A stretch of 64,000 nucleotides of DNA from Parietaria judaica (GCA_954871525.1 OX940865.1:19452420-19516419); one strand, 5' to 3'; shown: positions 34,572 through 47,805, counted from the first letter of the stretch. Translations and numbers: made by a program. Notes: generated by a model not told the origin, from the sequence alone.

Positions 34572-37500
34572 TTAGTCGCCTTGTAAGCAGTAAAGCTGAC
34601 GGATATTCCCGGAAGCTGAAATGTAAATTACATGACGAATTATATATTATTATTCCCTGATACACGCAAAGAAAACGAGGATTCTAAAAGTAAAATTGTT
34701 GTTATTGAACCAGGCTACTAGAATTTGATACAGTTCGGGATACTGATCTCGTAACGGAAGCTGTGTTTCTCGTAACGAATAGCATATGTGGTTCAAAGAT
34801 AATCTTCATTGAAAAACAACATAGCTAGATGGACTATTGTGTGATAACTAACATAAGATATAGATTGCTCAAACTAAAAAGTCAAACTTGTTATTCCCGG
34901 GATTCCAGAGCTCATGTTCGGGTTCCTTCTTTGGTATTTCTTACCAAAGAAGGTTTCCATAACAGCATAATGATGATAATAGATACCGGACATGCTCTTT
35001 AGAAAAATAAGTAAATAAAAAGGTGAGAATAGTTTTTACCGTATAACCAATCTTTAAAGTACCCATGGAGCGCGCAAGACAATTCACGTTTACGGCTATC
35101 TTCGAGGGGCGCTTCCCCAAGTGCCTGCCTTACTTCTCCAAGATTCTTTAGCTGAGAAGAAGCATTTATTTTAAATTAATGTGAAATAAAATTAGTAATA
35201 GTTTAAAAAAAAATCACGTGACAATTAGTCATACATTTCTCATCTGAGACGACAAATATGGTTCCGGCAACGGAAACGGGTTGTCTTTCGTCAAACCAGA
35301 TTCGCCACCATACCAGTTTGGGATCTGATGATTACGGAAAGAACATGAGTTTTAACAAGAAAACAAAGAAAAAGTAAGAAAGAACGTAGACTGACGAAAA
35401 GAGCGGTTTTATAAATCTCTCTGATAATATAAAAACGTACCAAGAAATTTGTGAACTGGTCAGCCTCTATGCACGCTGCTGACTCGATCTGGATGTCAGA
35501 AACGCCAGCTGGATGAGACAACGAATCGTGTGGATCAACCACACCAAGTGCCAAAGGCTCGTTCCATCGATTTATTGTGGCCACAACCCCCACTTCAGAC
35601 ATGTGCTCTTCCAACTGAGTGTAAAATGTGTTGTACGGTGCCACCTAATAACAGTTTTTCAGAGAAATGTCATTACATAACGTGTGTGACATTTTAAAAA
35701 TAAAAATAAAATTACGGTAATTCTAGTTCGCAAATGAAGTACCCCGTTACAATAGGAAGGGGGCAAAAATACTTCTGAAGCGGCAAGGAGTAATTAGTCT
35801 TTGGCAGAAATAGTGTAGCTTGGTCTTGCGGCTTAGTTAGGGTTTAATTGCCTAGGAGACAAATTGTCATGAGTTTATTATGCTTAATTTAGTTTATCAA
35901 GTACTGGTTAGCTAGAGCAAACTAGAGAATTAAGAGAGAATATCATTCCTCTGATTTACTAATTCGCTTAGCAGATTGGTTTCGTGATGAATTGTGTGAA
36001 TTTGTAGCTCAGGTTCTATCAGAGTCCAATCCCAAATAGTACATTCTAAAGTCGGTAATACATATTGTAGTACCGGTTAAATCCAGACACAGATACACGC
36101 TAATTTTATATGATAAAAATAATATGAAAAAAAAAATCAAAAGTTTTGACTAATCTATTGATGGTGGATGTTACCTGCAACTTATGGTTGTCACCGAGCA
36201 TGAGCGGTCGCTGGTTCACGCCAAGAAAGAAGACACATTCACGGCAGTTAGCAATGCAGATCCGTTTTGCTGCTGTGATGACATGAACTCTTTCGCAGTG
36301 TTCAACTCGTACAGCCTGTATGTAATACCCAAATTCAGTCCTTATATTCTCCTCGTTCATCTTCTAACAAAAATAACATATTGACCAGTTTTGGGAATTC
36401 CTAGTCCCGGTACCGGTTATTCGGACTTTCAAAATCATTTCTGGTCCTGGTTTCTTGAACCCAGAATTCCTCTACCCAGATAAAATTGATAAAGCCCGGG
36501 AAAAAAAAAAAAAAAAAAAAGTTAAATGGTTTAGCTCCGTAATATATCTTCTCTTTTTCAGCTAACAGGTATAATTTTTTCACCCATAACTCCATGCGAA
36601 ACTAAGCCCCCAATTGAATAGGTCTAAAAACACATATAATGATACCAAGTTTTTTTTTTCATTTTCCGTGCTCGTTTATAGTTATGCATTCAGAAACAAC
36701 TGTAGAACATTTTGACTAATGCATTGTAGTTTTGGAAGCTTAAGAATTAAAAATTAGTCATAATCCGCCTCGTACCTTTCCTACAGCTCCAAGTACTATA
36801 GTAGCATCAGAGCATCCATAAATCGTCGCATATCGCAGAGGTGCTAAGATGTAAATCACGGAATCTTGGCAATTTGAAACCTGCAATGTGAGTAACAGGT
36901 CAAAGAACAGTGGAAGATAAACGATTCAGGTCCCAGAGACCTAGTCCTTCCAATTTATTAGACATTGAGAACCTTAAGGTGGCAAAAAACATACGCCATA
37001 AACCGAAAAGGAACATATAACTCTTCACGTAAACGTAACATCCAAGAAAAGAAAACTTACCTTTACAGATGAACCTTTCAAATCAGATGATTGCTTTATG
37101 AGAGAGGTTTTTGAGATTCCTTCAATGATACACGGGCCTCTGGCACTTGTCGAAGCCTTTTGGGAAGCGCACGCATCAGTCATGGCCACATCTGGATCTG
37201 CGGAATTGCTGGGGCCATTGTCTTTTGGAATATTCCTCTCGGAAATATGTTCCAGGGTAGAAGATATATTCTGCAGAAGCCAGTCATGTACTTGCGCAGC
37301 TGGAACGGGAACAGCAGGCATGTCGGGATCGGAATTCGCAAAAAACGGAGCAGATTGGCTCAAGCAACTCCCCTCGCACCCCTTATCACCAAATTGAAGC
37401 AGAAGTCCGAGGTGCTCGAATTTATCCACGGTCAAAACCTACAAAGGTGCCACTCGATGAGAATTTAAAAAGACGATAAATGTTGTTTTATGGTGTAAAA

Positions 37501-38707
37501 GTGAACCGTGATAACACTCTGTCAACGATTACTTATCACGACTATTTCGTATGCCACCACTAACCATAAGTATTTTGTACAAATTAGTAACATTAACATT
37601 GTTGAAGCCAAAATAAAAAAATAAAAAACTAGAGATGCTCAAAATTTTACGAACCAGACATTCTTCGCCTTCCCCTCCTTCGCCTTCTACAGGTTCAGCT
37701 AAGAGAGACAGAATATTAGCCAAGTGCTTCTGCAGATATGATAACTGATGAGCCTCTTCATCAGCCTGTGATGGCGTTAATCGACGGCTGTTGCTGCGTA
37801 CGAGCTGCCACATTTAAACGTAATACATATCGCTTTATTAAAAATTCAATAAGAGCCGCCGCAGAATGAGAAGTTCGAGCGCCATTTAAGGATTCGCCAA
37901 TAAGATTCGATTTCGTAAACCAAGTACTCGTTTACTAAAACTTCACATTTCGAAGTTACAAGGCTAACGAATGATTCAATAGCAAGCTGCTTTTGAATTT
38001 TGAAACTGTGGCACATTGAATTTGAGGAAAGTAATTAAAGAAAACGTTCAAATATTCAATAATCAACGAATAAGACAATAGTGATCAACATAAACAATCT
38101 TCAAATTCAATTTCCTTAAAATCTTCATAGCTAAGAACTTATGAGAAACAATGTCCCAATCACATAGCCATTCCGTTTCAAATTCTGGAACACGAATGTA
38201 AAACACAATCACCTGCAATGGCGAAAGCGCCGACAAGTAGCCATCGAAGGCTGAGGTCGACGGCCAGACGTCCGCAACAGAAGCCGAGTCCTTGTGCGTC
38301 CTCGGGAGGAGCCTCTTGTAGGACTGGATGTACAGGAACAGAACCAGATCGTGCACCTCGGCGCCGACCTCGGCCGCCTCAGCGCCCACGGCGCCGACGA
38401 GCGGGTCGGACTCCGACTGCAGCACCGACGCCAGCGTGTCGAGCACCAGCCGCGCGTGGTCGGCGGAGATCTGGAACGCCTCGGCCACCGCAGCGGCGCC
38501 GACGCGGCCGTCCGGCGCCTGCTCGGCGAGCCGCCGCTTGATCGGGATTAGGGTTTGCGCCGCGTCGGTGAGGATCAGCTTGGGGATTGGGAGAAGCCCG
38601 TGCTCGAACGCCTCGCGCCTGGGGTGGAGCAGCGAGCTTGGGTCTATCGCCGCCGGCGCTGGCTCCGGCGCCGGCGACGGGGGCGCCGTGTCGGCGAGGT
38701 CCGCCAT
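34572..38707 (-). CDS. TBCCD1: TBCC domain-containing protein 1 homologue (TBCCD1)
   Basis: Nine minus-strand exons: 38707-38213, 37804-37655, 37438-37061, 36880-36776, 36315-36175, 35644-35441, 35324-35235, 35151-35040 and 34615-34572. Introns are GT-AG and the product has 572 residues. The N-terminal quarter, encoded by a GC-rich first exon, is Ala/Pro-rich and then helical. A low-complexity region (about 256-310) precedes the C-CAP/TBCC beta-helix at about 316-440, with repeated short strands such as DSVIYILAPLRYATIYGC, then RVHVITAAKRICIANC and ECVFFLGVNQRP. TBCC-domain proteins include the tubulin cofactor C GAP; TBCCD1 is linked to centrosome and Golgi positioning in animals and algae. 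Its job in centrosome-less plants is not clear. Arabidopsis relatives, from memory, are At3g57890 and At2g42230. Confidence 0.93.
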
Positions 38708-40120
38708 GAAATCTAGAGAGAGAAAGCTCGGAGAGGAGAGAGAGAGAGAGACTTGTGAATCGAGAGTTACAGATCTTCTTTTTCTGAGGAAATGAATTAT
38801 GAGAAGGAGGAAGAGGAAGCGGGCTCTAGTTGGGTGCGGGTGAGCTCAGATGCATTCAACACGTGGCAATCGTTTATTGGTTGTAATGCGTGAGGTGGCA
38901 ACGTGGACGAATAGTATATCTCCACATGGTCCTGGCCAAGGTATTAAATTTCTCGAATATCCATCACCATGCCCATCGAAAATCTTTTTTTTCGAGGATA
39001 TGCGAAACGATATACCGTAAACATACTCATCGACAAGCGACATATTCGTAAAATAAAAAGTGCGAAACGACATCGACAAGCGGTATTTAAAATCTTGGTC
39101 CTGACTAGTGAAATACAGTATGGCTGACATGGTGAAGTCCATAGAATAGCTCTTTTTATTTTTTTAATTATTTAGTTATTCCTTTTTTATTTTAATTTTT
39201 TATAGTTTTTTAATGGATTATGATTTATTTGTGAGATTACATGTCCTCTATAAATTCTCAATAAAGTTTCAAAAAAAAAAACAAAAAAAAAATATTCTAA
39301 AATAGGTATTACTTGTAAGTTGTCGCGTAGTTTGAAGTTTGAACTCGGTACATTTTATTTATCTGCATGGATTAATTATGGTTGCGTTGTTGACCAAAAT
39401 ATTCTTATTTCGATCAGAAATTAAATTCTTTATAACTTGTAATAATTATTGATTTTAACGATCTATCTGATAAGGATAAAGTACTTAAAATGAGAATTAT
39501 CACAAAAATTATGTTATTTAAGTGGTCTAACAGTCTACCCTGACCGATTCGACATAGATGACCATAGAGAATTATAATAATTTAGTTTATTGTTAATTTT
39601 TAGGAATAATTTTTTATATAAAACTTTGAATTTGTTAATTAACATTGTCATATCACTTATAATTAATATAATTGGGTTTAAGTTTGATCATTGAGCATGA
39701 ACATAAATTCACATTTTATTTCTCAAATTAATTTTCAAAACTTGACAAAAACGGAGGGACTATATTTTTAAGCTCCATTTGGAATTATCCTTTATTACAT
39801 ATAAGCATAATCCGTAAAGAAATTTTATTAGTTGTCCGTTATTCTAGATTAATTATTTTAAAAGTGATATACTATAATATATATATACTTTTATATATAT
39901 AACAATGAAAATAACCAAAATAAAATGAATATGATTTTAAATGATAATATATTTTGGGCTTATTTTGGGCTTCAAATTGAACACGTAGATCTAGGGCTAG
40001 GCCCAGATATAAGAGACCAGTGGGCCAATCATTTAGAAACTCTAATATATTATATTATATATAATAAAGTGATTAACCATAATTCAATTTTTAATGGTTT
40101 ATTAATGTATTTGTACATCA
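38708..40120. other. Upstream flank of TBCCD1 and AT-rich spacer
   Basis: A GA-rich leader at about 38710-38750 precedes TBCCD1. Beyond it is AT-rich sequence holding one small MITE (38935-39095). No other gene is supported. Confidence 0.5.
38935..39095. mobile_element. Small hAT-type MITE, 161 bp
   Basis: An 8-bp direct repeat, tggtcctg, flanks the element at 38927-38934 and 39096-39103. The ends (gccaaggtattaaat and the inverse complement of the right end, agattttaaata) are related imperfect inverted repeats. The interior repeats 'gcgaaacga' and 'catcgacaagcg'. Confidence 0.7.
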
Positions 40121-40129
40121 TTTATTTTA

Positions 40130-40589
40130 GGGCTAATCGGCACAAATAATCAAAGTTGGCCAAAAAAAAAAACCGCTCTTTGACTCAAAGTTTAAAAGTA
40201 GTTGCAAAAGTACCTAAAGTGACATTTTAGGGCGTTGATCACTTCATTCTCGCAACGCAGTTAACTTACGTGTTAACTCTGGCCACGTGGACAAACGTGG
40301 GTTGCTAAAAAAATAATTTTTTCCATGTGGACGAGCCCAATTAGGGGTTTAATTCGGTGTTTTGTCGTAAACGAGGCTGATGTGAGCTCGTCCACGTAGC
40401 AAAAAATTGTTATGTCAGTAACCCACGTTTGTCCATGTGGCCAGAGTTAACGGGTAAGTTACTCCGTTACAAAAATGAAGTGGTCAACGCCCCAAATATG
40501 ACTTTGGATATTTTTGCCATCACTTTTAGACTTTGAGTACACAAGGGGTTCTTTGACCGAACTTTGAGTTTTTTCGCCATCATTAATCC
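40130..40589. mobile_element. Mutator-like MITE, 460 bp, complete
   Basis: A perfect 9-bp target duplication, tttatttta, lies at 40121-40129 and 40590-40598. Long inverted arms share 'gggcgttga[tc]cacttca' and 'gttaactctggccac[ga]tgg', the latter as inverse complement in the right arm. No coding frame is present. A truncated relative is at 7070-7345. Confidence 0.9.
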
Positions 40590-41152
40590 TTTATTTTATT
40601 AAATTCGAAAGCTGGTGCTTTAGATATTCAATAATCGATTGCTTTCCAAAAAAAAAAAAAAAGATATTCAATAATCGATTACACCCTCGAAATCTTTCTC
40701 GTATACATGTTCCACTAGGAGAAAAAGAAATAAAACAATCAAAAAATGACCTTCATTAAATAGAAAGAAGAAAAATAATAAAAAAAAATCTCATTGTAAG
40801 AAGTAAGAACTATAAACCTAAATAAGAAGAAAATCATGAAGGGCTTTTAATCGTGGTTTTTGGATTAAGTTATTGTTATTTTAATAGAAAACAAGATTCT
40901 GTTAATAAAACAATTTAGAGTGCAAAGAGAAGAGAGTGATTTATGAATATTTGAAGAGGAAACTGATCACAAGGCTTCAAAAATTAAGCACAACTATTAT
41001 TATTATTGGACCTATTTCTTATCTTCTTCTTTTTTAATTTTTAATTTTTAATTTTCAAGTCATGATTTTAATAAATGGGCGAGCCATTTTCTTAACGTTT
41101 GCACTATTTCTTTTTTTATTTATACTTTTTTGTTTTAAACATTGTTTACCAT

Positions 41153-41734
41153 AGGGGTGAGCATGGGTTGGGTTGGGCCGTCCGATACTTTTTATGGACC
41201 CGACCCGATCACTTCGGGTTCCTAAAAAAAAGCCCGATCCGACCCAAATTTTTTTAATGCCTGAACCAAACTGACCCGATAAAAATCGGGTTGGGTTGGT
41301 TTGGGTCGCCATGGCCCGATTAATTAAAATTCACTCTTATATAACAAAAAATAATATGAAAAAATACATTAATGTAACTCAAAATTCAAGTAAAAATACC
41401 CCAAACTAATTTAATCAAACAAAAATTCTAAAAAATGTAAAACATGAAAATGAGAGATTGAACGGTCTTTGAATGTAAATAAATTTGAGAATGAGAAATA
41501 TTTAAAGACTAAAGATTGCACTACTTGAATAAAAATTAATATGAAATATATACTAATTATATTGGTCGGGTCGGAAACCCCGACCCGACCCAAGGTTTTG
41601 GACCCGACCCCGACCCGAACAATAGTCGGGTGCGGCCCGATCCGACCCAATTTTGAGCAGGTTAGATTGGGGTCGGGTCTCTAACGGATTGGGTTGGGCC
41701 ATCGGGTTGGGTCTAAAATGCTCACCCCTAGAAC
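41153..41734. mobile_element. MITE with GGGTCGGGTTGGG-type repeats, ~582 bp
   Basis: The left end (aggggtgagcat) and the inverse complement of the right end (ctaggggtgagcat) form inverted repeats. An 8-bp direct repeat, tttaccat, lies at 41145-41152 and 41735-41742, though five bases (agaac) separate the right inverted repeat from its copy. Both arms are dense in degenerate cccgaccc/gggttggg motifs around an AT-rich core. It is probably hAT-type, based on the 8-bp repeat. Confidence 0.75.
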
Positions 41735-42989
41735 TTTACCATGCAAACGATTTTTTATTTTGTTTTTATAAAATCAATTTACTATTTATCTCAGGGCCGA
41801 TCCTGGTCTTAACCGAATTCAATTTATTTGATGCTCGTTAAAAATAACTTGTTTGCTGACTCAAAAGATCTATAAGAGAATATTTCGAGAATGTGTTACA
41901 CGAAGTTATTGGATTAAATAAGTCATACGTATTTTTATACTATATGATTTATAAAGTGATAATAAGATATAATAAACTAGAGCTTCACTGTATATTTTAC
42001 ATACGACAAAATGTGAAAACTTTAAAGAGTAACTTTGTAACAAATAAATTGTTTACATCCATAAATTATATTAAATGATTGTACTTTATGATAATATAAT
42101 TGATTGCTCTTTGAAAATATGCCATTTATATTGAATGAAGCAAGTGTTTTCGTTTGTAAGGCATTAATATCCACCACATGTAATTGTTATTTGGATTCTG
42201 CTAGGAAAAAAAAATTCAATTTATTATTTAAGGAAAAATGGATGACAATTAATGTGAGCTTGAAACAATTTTTTCAAAAGAAATCTCATCTGATTTCTTG
42301 TATAGTGCAGGCTCGGTGGTCGCAATGCCTCTGTTATCTTGAGTTTCTCAACTTTAGAATCACACAGTTTATACAGAAGTCAATTAAGTCATTGACGCTC
42401 TTCTTGCTAGATTTGGTGCTCAATCTTTGGATCAACATTGGTGGCTTTCACACCCGGTGTTCATTTCGTCTTTTGTTAGTGATGATATTTGTAGGAAATA
42501 GAATTTTAGATTTTGCTTGTTTTTTTATTATTATTGGATGTGCTTTGTTAAGCGAGAGATCTTAAGTTCTGTTAGTTCTCGTCTCTTTGTTTATTTGTGA
42601 ACTATGATATTTTCATTTAGCCTATTCAGAGCCTTGTTTATTACTTTGTGTCTTCGGGTGCCAATCTAATTGGGATTCGAGATCACATAGCGAGCTATCG
42701 AGCCTCCTTCTTTTATTAAAAGAAAAAATAAAAGAGATAAATTCTTCATCAGAAAAATTAGCATAGAAACAATATTTTTGATTAATTAGTAAACGTAAAA
42801 CTTCATCCGCCAACGCATGAAGTTTGTGTTGAGATTTTATCATAAACTCTTCGGAGTTGAATGTGCGGTTGAGTCGGACTTCAGAAACTTTATTAACTTT
42901 GTAAAAAAATCGTTGTAAATATTGAGCACTTTATGAATAACATGAGAACATAGGATGCAGGTTGATAACGTAAATAGTGCAGATGAATT

Positions 42990-45050
42990 GCATGAAGAGT
43001 CGAACAGATTCTGGTTGGAAACATGGGATGCGTGTTGATAAAGTCGCACCCTGTCCAAAAGTGCCCAATGCTGTGAAGGACGAATTTGACATAAATCTGA
43101 TGCAAGAAACAACTCTCAAAGGAATTTCGACGAGATGGTTGGATTGAGCTCTTATTATAATGAAGATGATCGTTTTGATAGAAAAAGTGTTAGATAGCCT
43201 ATGGATCAATATATGGTGGAGAAGAGTAATATCGGTGAGGGTTTGGGAATCAAGTTGGCCGTTGAGGAAAGCAAAAAAAAAAGCCGATGACTTCGAAACA
43301 GGTGCGTGAGAAAGTATGCTTGGACATCGTGAGATTCTTCTATGAAAACGCGCTACATTTTAATATTGCAAGCAGTCCTTCATTCATGAATATGTGTCTC
43401 GCCATCGGTTCTCATGCAAGAAATTTGAAACCTCCGTCTATTTACGATCTTAGGACTTGGATTTTGGACAATGAGTACGCGAATATTGAGATTTTCGTTA
43501 AGGACCTCAAAAAGGCTTAGGCTACCATTGGAGTTACAATTATATTTGATGGTTGGTCGGATATTCGCAGTAGGAGCATAATCAACATCTTGGTCAATAA
43601 TCCTCATGGCACGGTTTTCTTGAAGAGTATCGATGCCTCTGTAGTCACAAAAAATGCTAATATGGTGTTCAAGATGTTTGATGAAGTTGTCGAAGAGGTT
43701 GGAGAAGAACGTGTGGTTCAAATTGTCGACGATAATGCTGCAGCCTACAATGGAGCGGGTTAACTTTTAATAGATAAAAGGAAACATCTCTACTGGACTA
43801 CATGTGATGCACATTCCCTCGATTTGATGCTCGAGAAAATTGGAGAGCTCTCACAACACAAGAGAATGTTACAAAAAAAAGCAAGAAACTTGTGCATATT
43901 TTTCTATGGTCACCAATAGATGTTTGCATTGATGAGAATGTTTACAAAAAGAGAGATTATTAGACCTTCCACGACTAAATTTTGCAACTGCCTTTCCAAC
44001 ATTATAGAGTATCCATTAATTGAAGCAATCGTGGAAGCTATGTTTACTTCGGAAGAGTGGACTACATGTAATTGGGCATCTTTAACCGCAAGAAGAAACG
44101 AGGCATACAGTTTTGAAATACAAGAACTTCTGGCCAACTGTAAGTTATGCCAATAGGAGCACACAACCGTTGGTTAAGGTCTTGAGATTAACTGATGGTG
44201 AGAAAGTAACGGGTATGGGTTTTCTTATTGATATGATGGATTCTGCCAAGGAGAAGATAGCACAAAACTTGAGGGAGAGCTTAAAGAATACGCTGAGATT
44301 TGGAAGATCATCGACGATAAATGGGATACTCAAATGCATCGTGATTGGCATGACGCGGCATACTTTGTGAATCCTCAATGCCAATACTCGTATGGATTCT
44401 CTACTCATTACGAATTGAAGCTGGTTTTGACGAATTGAATGGAACGATGAATATGGAAAGACGGAGAAAGAATACTGCCCAATGTTCAAGTAAACAAATT
44501 TTGCAACAAGGTTGGAATGTTTGGTTCATGCTTGCCCAAAAGTCATATCCGTTGTTAGCTCCATGTAATTATTTTTTAAGCGCCTCAACTATGTTTCTTC
44601 TTAATATAAATTTGACAAAAAATGCTAACATGCTTTTATATTATTTCTAAATTATCAGCGGCTTGGTGGGAAGAGTTTGGGGATGAAACTAAAGAACTAC
44701 AGAAGTTTGCGACTCGAGTATTGAGTCTTACTTGCTCAGCTTCAGGGTGTGAGCGGAACTGGAGCACGTACAATCAAATCCATACGAATAAAAGAAACTG
44801 GTTGACTACTAAGCGAATGAATGCTTTGGTGTACATAATGTTTAAGAAAAGATTGAAATATCGACGTTTGAGGATGCGAAGCCAGACAAAAGAGGACGAT
44901 TATGATCCCAATTTAGTAGATTTTGAAGAGTTGTCATCAGATGATGAATGGCTGGTTGATCAACCCGAAGTAGTTCGGCCTGAAGCTCAAGGAATGACAC
45001 GCAAAAGAGTTAGACCTAGCTCTAAGCCTCCTTTTCACGTCGATTCGTAA
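42990..45050 (+). pseudogene. Decayed hAT transposase (BED/DUF659/dimerisation type)
   Basis: Translation in all three plus frames recovers hAT transposase pieces in order. A remnant of the N-terminal region (VAPCPKVPNAVKDEF, about 43047) comes first. A DUF659-like region from 43287 includes LKPPSIYDLR and FDGWSDIRSR, then INILVNNPHGTVFLKSIDAS. A segment resembling AHSLDLMLEKIG follows at about 43810, then WKIIDDKWDTQMHRDWHDAAYF at about 44300 in a shifted frame. The C-terminal dimerisation domain (LSLTCSASGCERNWS) is at 44622-45050. In-frame stops (for example after KDLKKA at about 43518, and after AYNGAG at about 43760) and at least one frameshift show it is dead. Element ends were not found. 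Confidence 0.85.
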
Positions 45051-45130
45051 TCATAGCTAATCTTTTTTTGTTAATTTAGTTCAAAATTAACTTAGTACAA
45101 ATTGATTTATATTTTTTAACCATTCTTTTA

Positions 45131-45958
45131 TTTTAGGGAGGAACAAAAGAAGAAAGATAGTATAGAGAATGAGAAACTCAGTTGGTCTGGGAATTACGAG
45201 AAAATAAATACGGTTGTCTATTTCCCCACAGTTCTTGATCCAAGGTACAAATTGATTCATATTTCGCATTGTCTCAAAATTACTTTTCATTAAAAAAAAT
45301 GGATGTGATCATCTTTTTTGTCATGATATATGATATTAGGTACAAATTGGTTTATATTGAGCATTGTCTTAAAATTGTATTTGGCGAGGAAATTTAAGAC
45401 AAGGTTGTTGCCAAAATTGAAAATAAGCTTTATAAGATTTTTAAAGAATACGACGACGTTCCACCCGTTTAAGAACCTTGTATGATACCTCAAGAAGCCA
45501 CCATCATAAATGACGTGTAAATGACAAGTATTGATGAGCTTGATTTGTTGTTTATGCAAAATATCAACGAGACAGAAGAAACTGAGATATGCATGAAATA
45601 AATAGGTATTTCAAGGATAAAAAAAAAAGGGATGGACGTGAAGACTTAAGACTTCGACGCGTTTGTGTGGTGGCGAGCTAATTCTCAAAATTATAAAGTT
45701 CTTGCCAAGATCGCAATATACATGCTATATGTATTAGTTTCTACGATGACATTTGATACTGTGTTTTCCTGCGGAGGTCGCATGCTTGATTGCTATAGGA
45801 GCTCCATAGCGCCTAATACAGCGGAAGCCTTAATCTTAATGAGGAACGGGTTACACGAGAGCAATAAATATACAGTGACAAGCTTGCACATGGATGAATT
45901 AACGACGTTTATGGATTCTTTAACAATGGAAGATCCATGTACTGTTTTGTTATATTAA
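45131..45958 (+). pseudogene. Fragment of a second hAT transposase (RICESLEEPER type)
   Basis: A piece at 45189-45290 reads NTVVYFPTVLDPRYKL, the pre-dimerisation motif of RICESLEEPER-type hAT transposases. A partly duplicated continuation (YKLVYIEHCLKIVFGEE) is at about 45340. The dimerisation domain (FDAFVWWRANSQNY, then TAEALILMRNGL) is at 45651-45860. Stops and frameshifts interrupt it. It belongs to a different hAT lineage from the fragment just upstream, so two transposons contributed to this locus. Confidence 0.8.
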
Positions 45959-47773
45959 TGGGTTAGTTTGGTTAATTTATGTGTTGTTTTTGCCTTTTTT
46001 GTTAGTTCTTGCAGATTCTATTTCCGAATCTCCAGCTTTCACATCCGTTTCAATTCTTACTGATATTTCCGTAGTGAGTGATATTGCGACAAGAAAAAGG
46101 ACAAGGCTAAAGGAAAGAAAAAGAAATTATTTGTTTGTACTCGGTATTAACTATTTAGCATTTTAGAATCGGTTTTTTTAATTTAGATTTGGATTTGGTA
46201 TCATGAAGTTCACGACGTGAACTCAGATTTTGCATTTGGGTATTTTGGATTTGTACTTGGATTTGGTATTTTGCATTTTGGATTTGTACTCAGATTAGTT
46301 AATTTGCATTTTAGATTATTTTTTTTCAAAGTTTCTGACCCCTTTTATGACATGAAATTTGTCTCATTTTTCCTGGTTTTCGTCCCTGTTTTTGGTCCTT
46401 AAAAAATCAGGATTTTATTATGTGTTTTGGTTCCGGTCCAAGTTCTGATTATAAAAAAAAAACAAGACTTTTCACAACCAGAACCAGAACCGGGACAGAA
46501 AAGTTGTGTCTCGGTTTTTCTGGGACCGTGTTAAAAAATTGTCAAATTCTCGATTCTCGATTTTAGTTTTAGCCCTATAATAAAGGCAAAGAGCTTAGTG
46601 GCGAGGAACACCTATGCTATGAGACTAGCGATGAACTACGAGGACGATAACAACTGAGAGCAATTAGCGCAGCATGAGTGACATCTCAGGATTAATGATG
46701 ACAATTAAAAATGTGATTTCTATGTAATTAAGGCAATTATGAGGGAATAAAACACAAATTGTAACCGACCTATGAGGTCGGATCCTAGACAATGAAGCTT
46801 TATAAATAGCGAGTTGAAATATGTAAAAAGGGAGCGAAAATCCTTACAAGGAATTAAAGTTTTGAACACACCAAAATTCTCAAGTACTTTTTCTCTTCAA
46901 AACCATTTTCGATTGCATGGTTGATATTTAACGGAAAGACCCTAGTTCTAAGATAACTTAAAAGCAGAATTACACTGATCGTGAATCCGTGACTGTTGCG
47001 ACGATTTTTCACTTCAATAGAGTTCACGTTCTAAATTCGGCAGTTCATTGTTTTGCAACCGCTAATTTTTCTTCTGGTTTGCATTCTTAACCTCCAATAT
47101 GTATCGTTGACTCTTTACGGTGTGATTTGATATCTGCTTTGTTTGAACATCGTGTTTAAGCTCGGACCTCGTAGTCGGATTTTTTTTTTTGTTTTTTGTT
47201 TTTATATATATATATAAAAACTAAAAAGGGGTCCGGTGTTTAATTTTCAAAGCCCACCCCTATTTGTGATGACTTATTGAAATGATTTATTTATATATAT
47301 AGCCATGACTAGTTTTACTACATATATATTGAAATCGATCAACAAGAAGTGACATTCTTAATCTAATGAATGGCATTCCATTCAATTCAACACCATAATC
47401 AATGTAATGAATATAACTAACTGTTTAACATAATGACTTATAAAAACTTTGTGGGCATAGCTTGATTTTATTAATTCCATACTCTTATAAAGTTGAAGTA
47501 ATGTCGTATCGTATATATAAAGATATAAATTATTTTCCTAAAAGTCAACTTTCTAATTTGTCATGGGAATAAAACATGGGCAATATGTGGGCACAAAAAT
47601 TTATATATGCTCACTCTTTTATTTGTTGTTGTTGTAAACTTAACCTTGAAATGTCATGCATATATTCTCAATTTTGTTTATTTGTGTATATAAATTATCG
47701 AATAATATTTTTTTTAATGAAAATTTATAATTTGAACTATTCTTAATTTAGTTTTGAAATTATTTTTATAATA
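45959..47773. other. Transposon-derived spacer, possible LTR remnant
   Basis: Sequence after the hAT fragments includes 'ccagaaccagaaccgggac' (about 46480), of the kind found near hAT ends, and a stretch at about 46600-47180 with a TATA-like tataaatag near 46802 that looks like an LTR. No partner, primer site or duplication was found, so the class is open. Confidence 0.4.
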
Positions 47774-47805
47774 CTAGTGTTGACCAGCACGTTGGTGTGG
47801 ATTAC
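47774..47805 (-). mobile_element. Possible Helitron 3' terminus
   Basis: On the minus strand 'accaacgtgctggt' can fold into a short hairpin and is followed by 'caacactag' and a T, the hairpin-CTRR-T layout of Helitron 3' ends. The hairpin is weak and no 5' end was found. Confidence 0.4.

Noticed and set aside
38218..38795. Plus-strand Arg/Ala-rich frames of 85-155 codons
   Set aside because: They are antisense shadows of the GC-rich first exon of TBCCD1.
43287..45958. Functional or domesticated hAT transposase gene
   Set aside because: Several in-frame stops and frameshifts interrupt conserved domains in both fragments, so no continuous protein is possible without assuming errors.
46600..47180. 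Possible solo LTR with a TATA-like motif
   Set aside because: No matching second LTR, primer-binding site or target duplication could be found, so it was left as an unclassified remnant.
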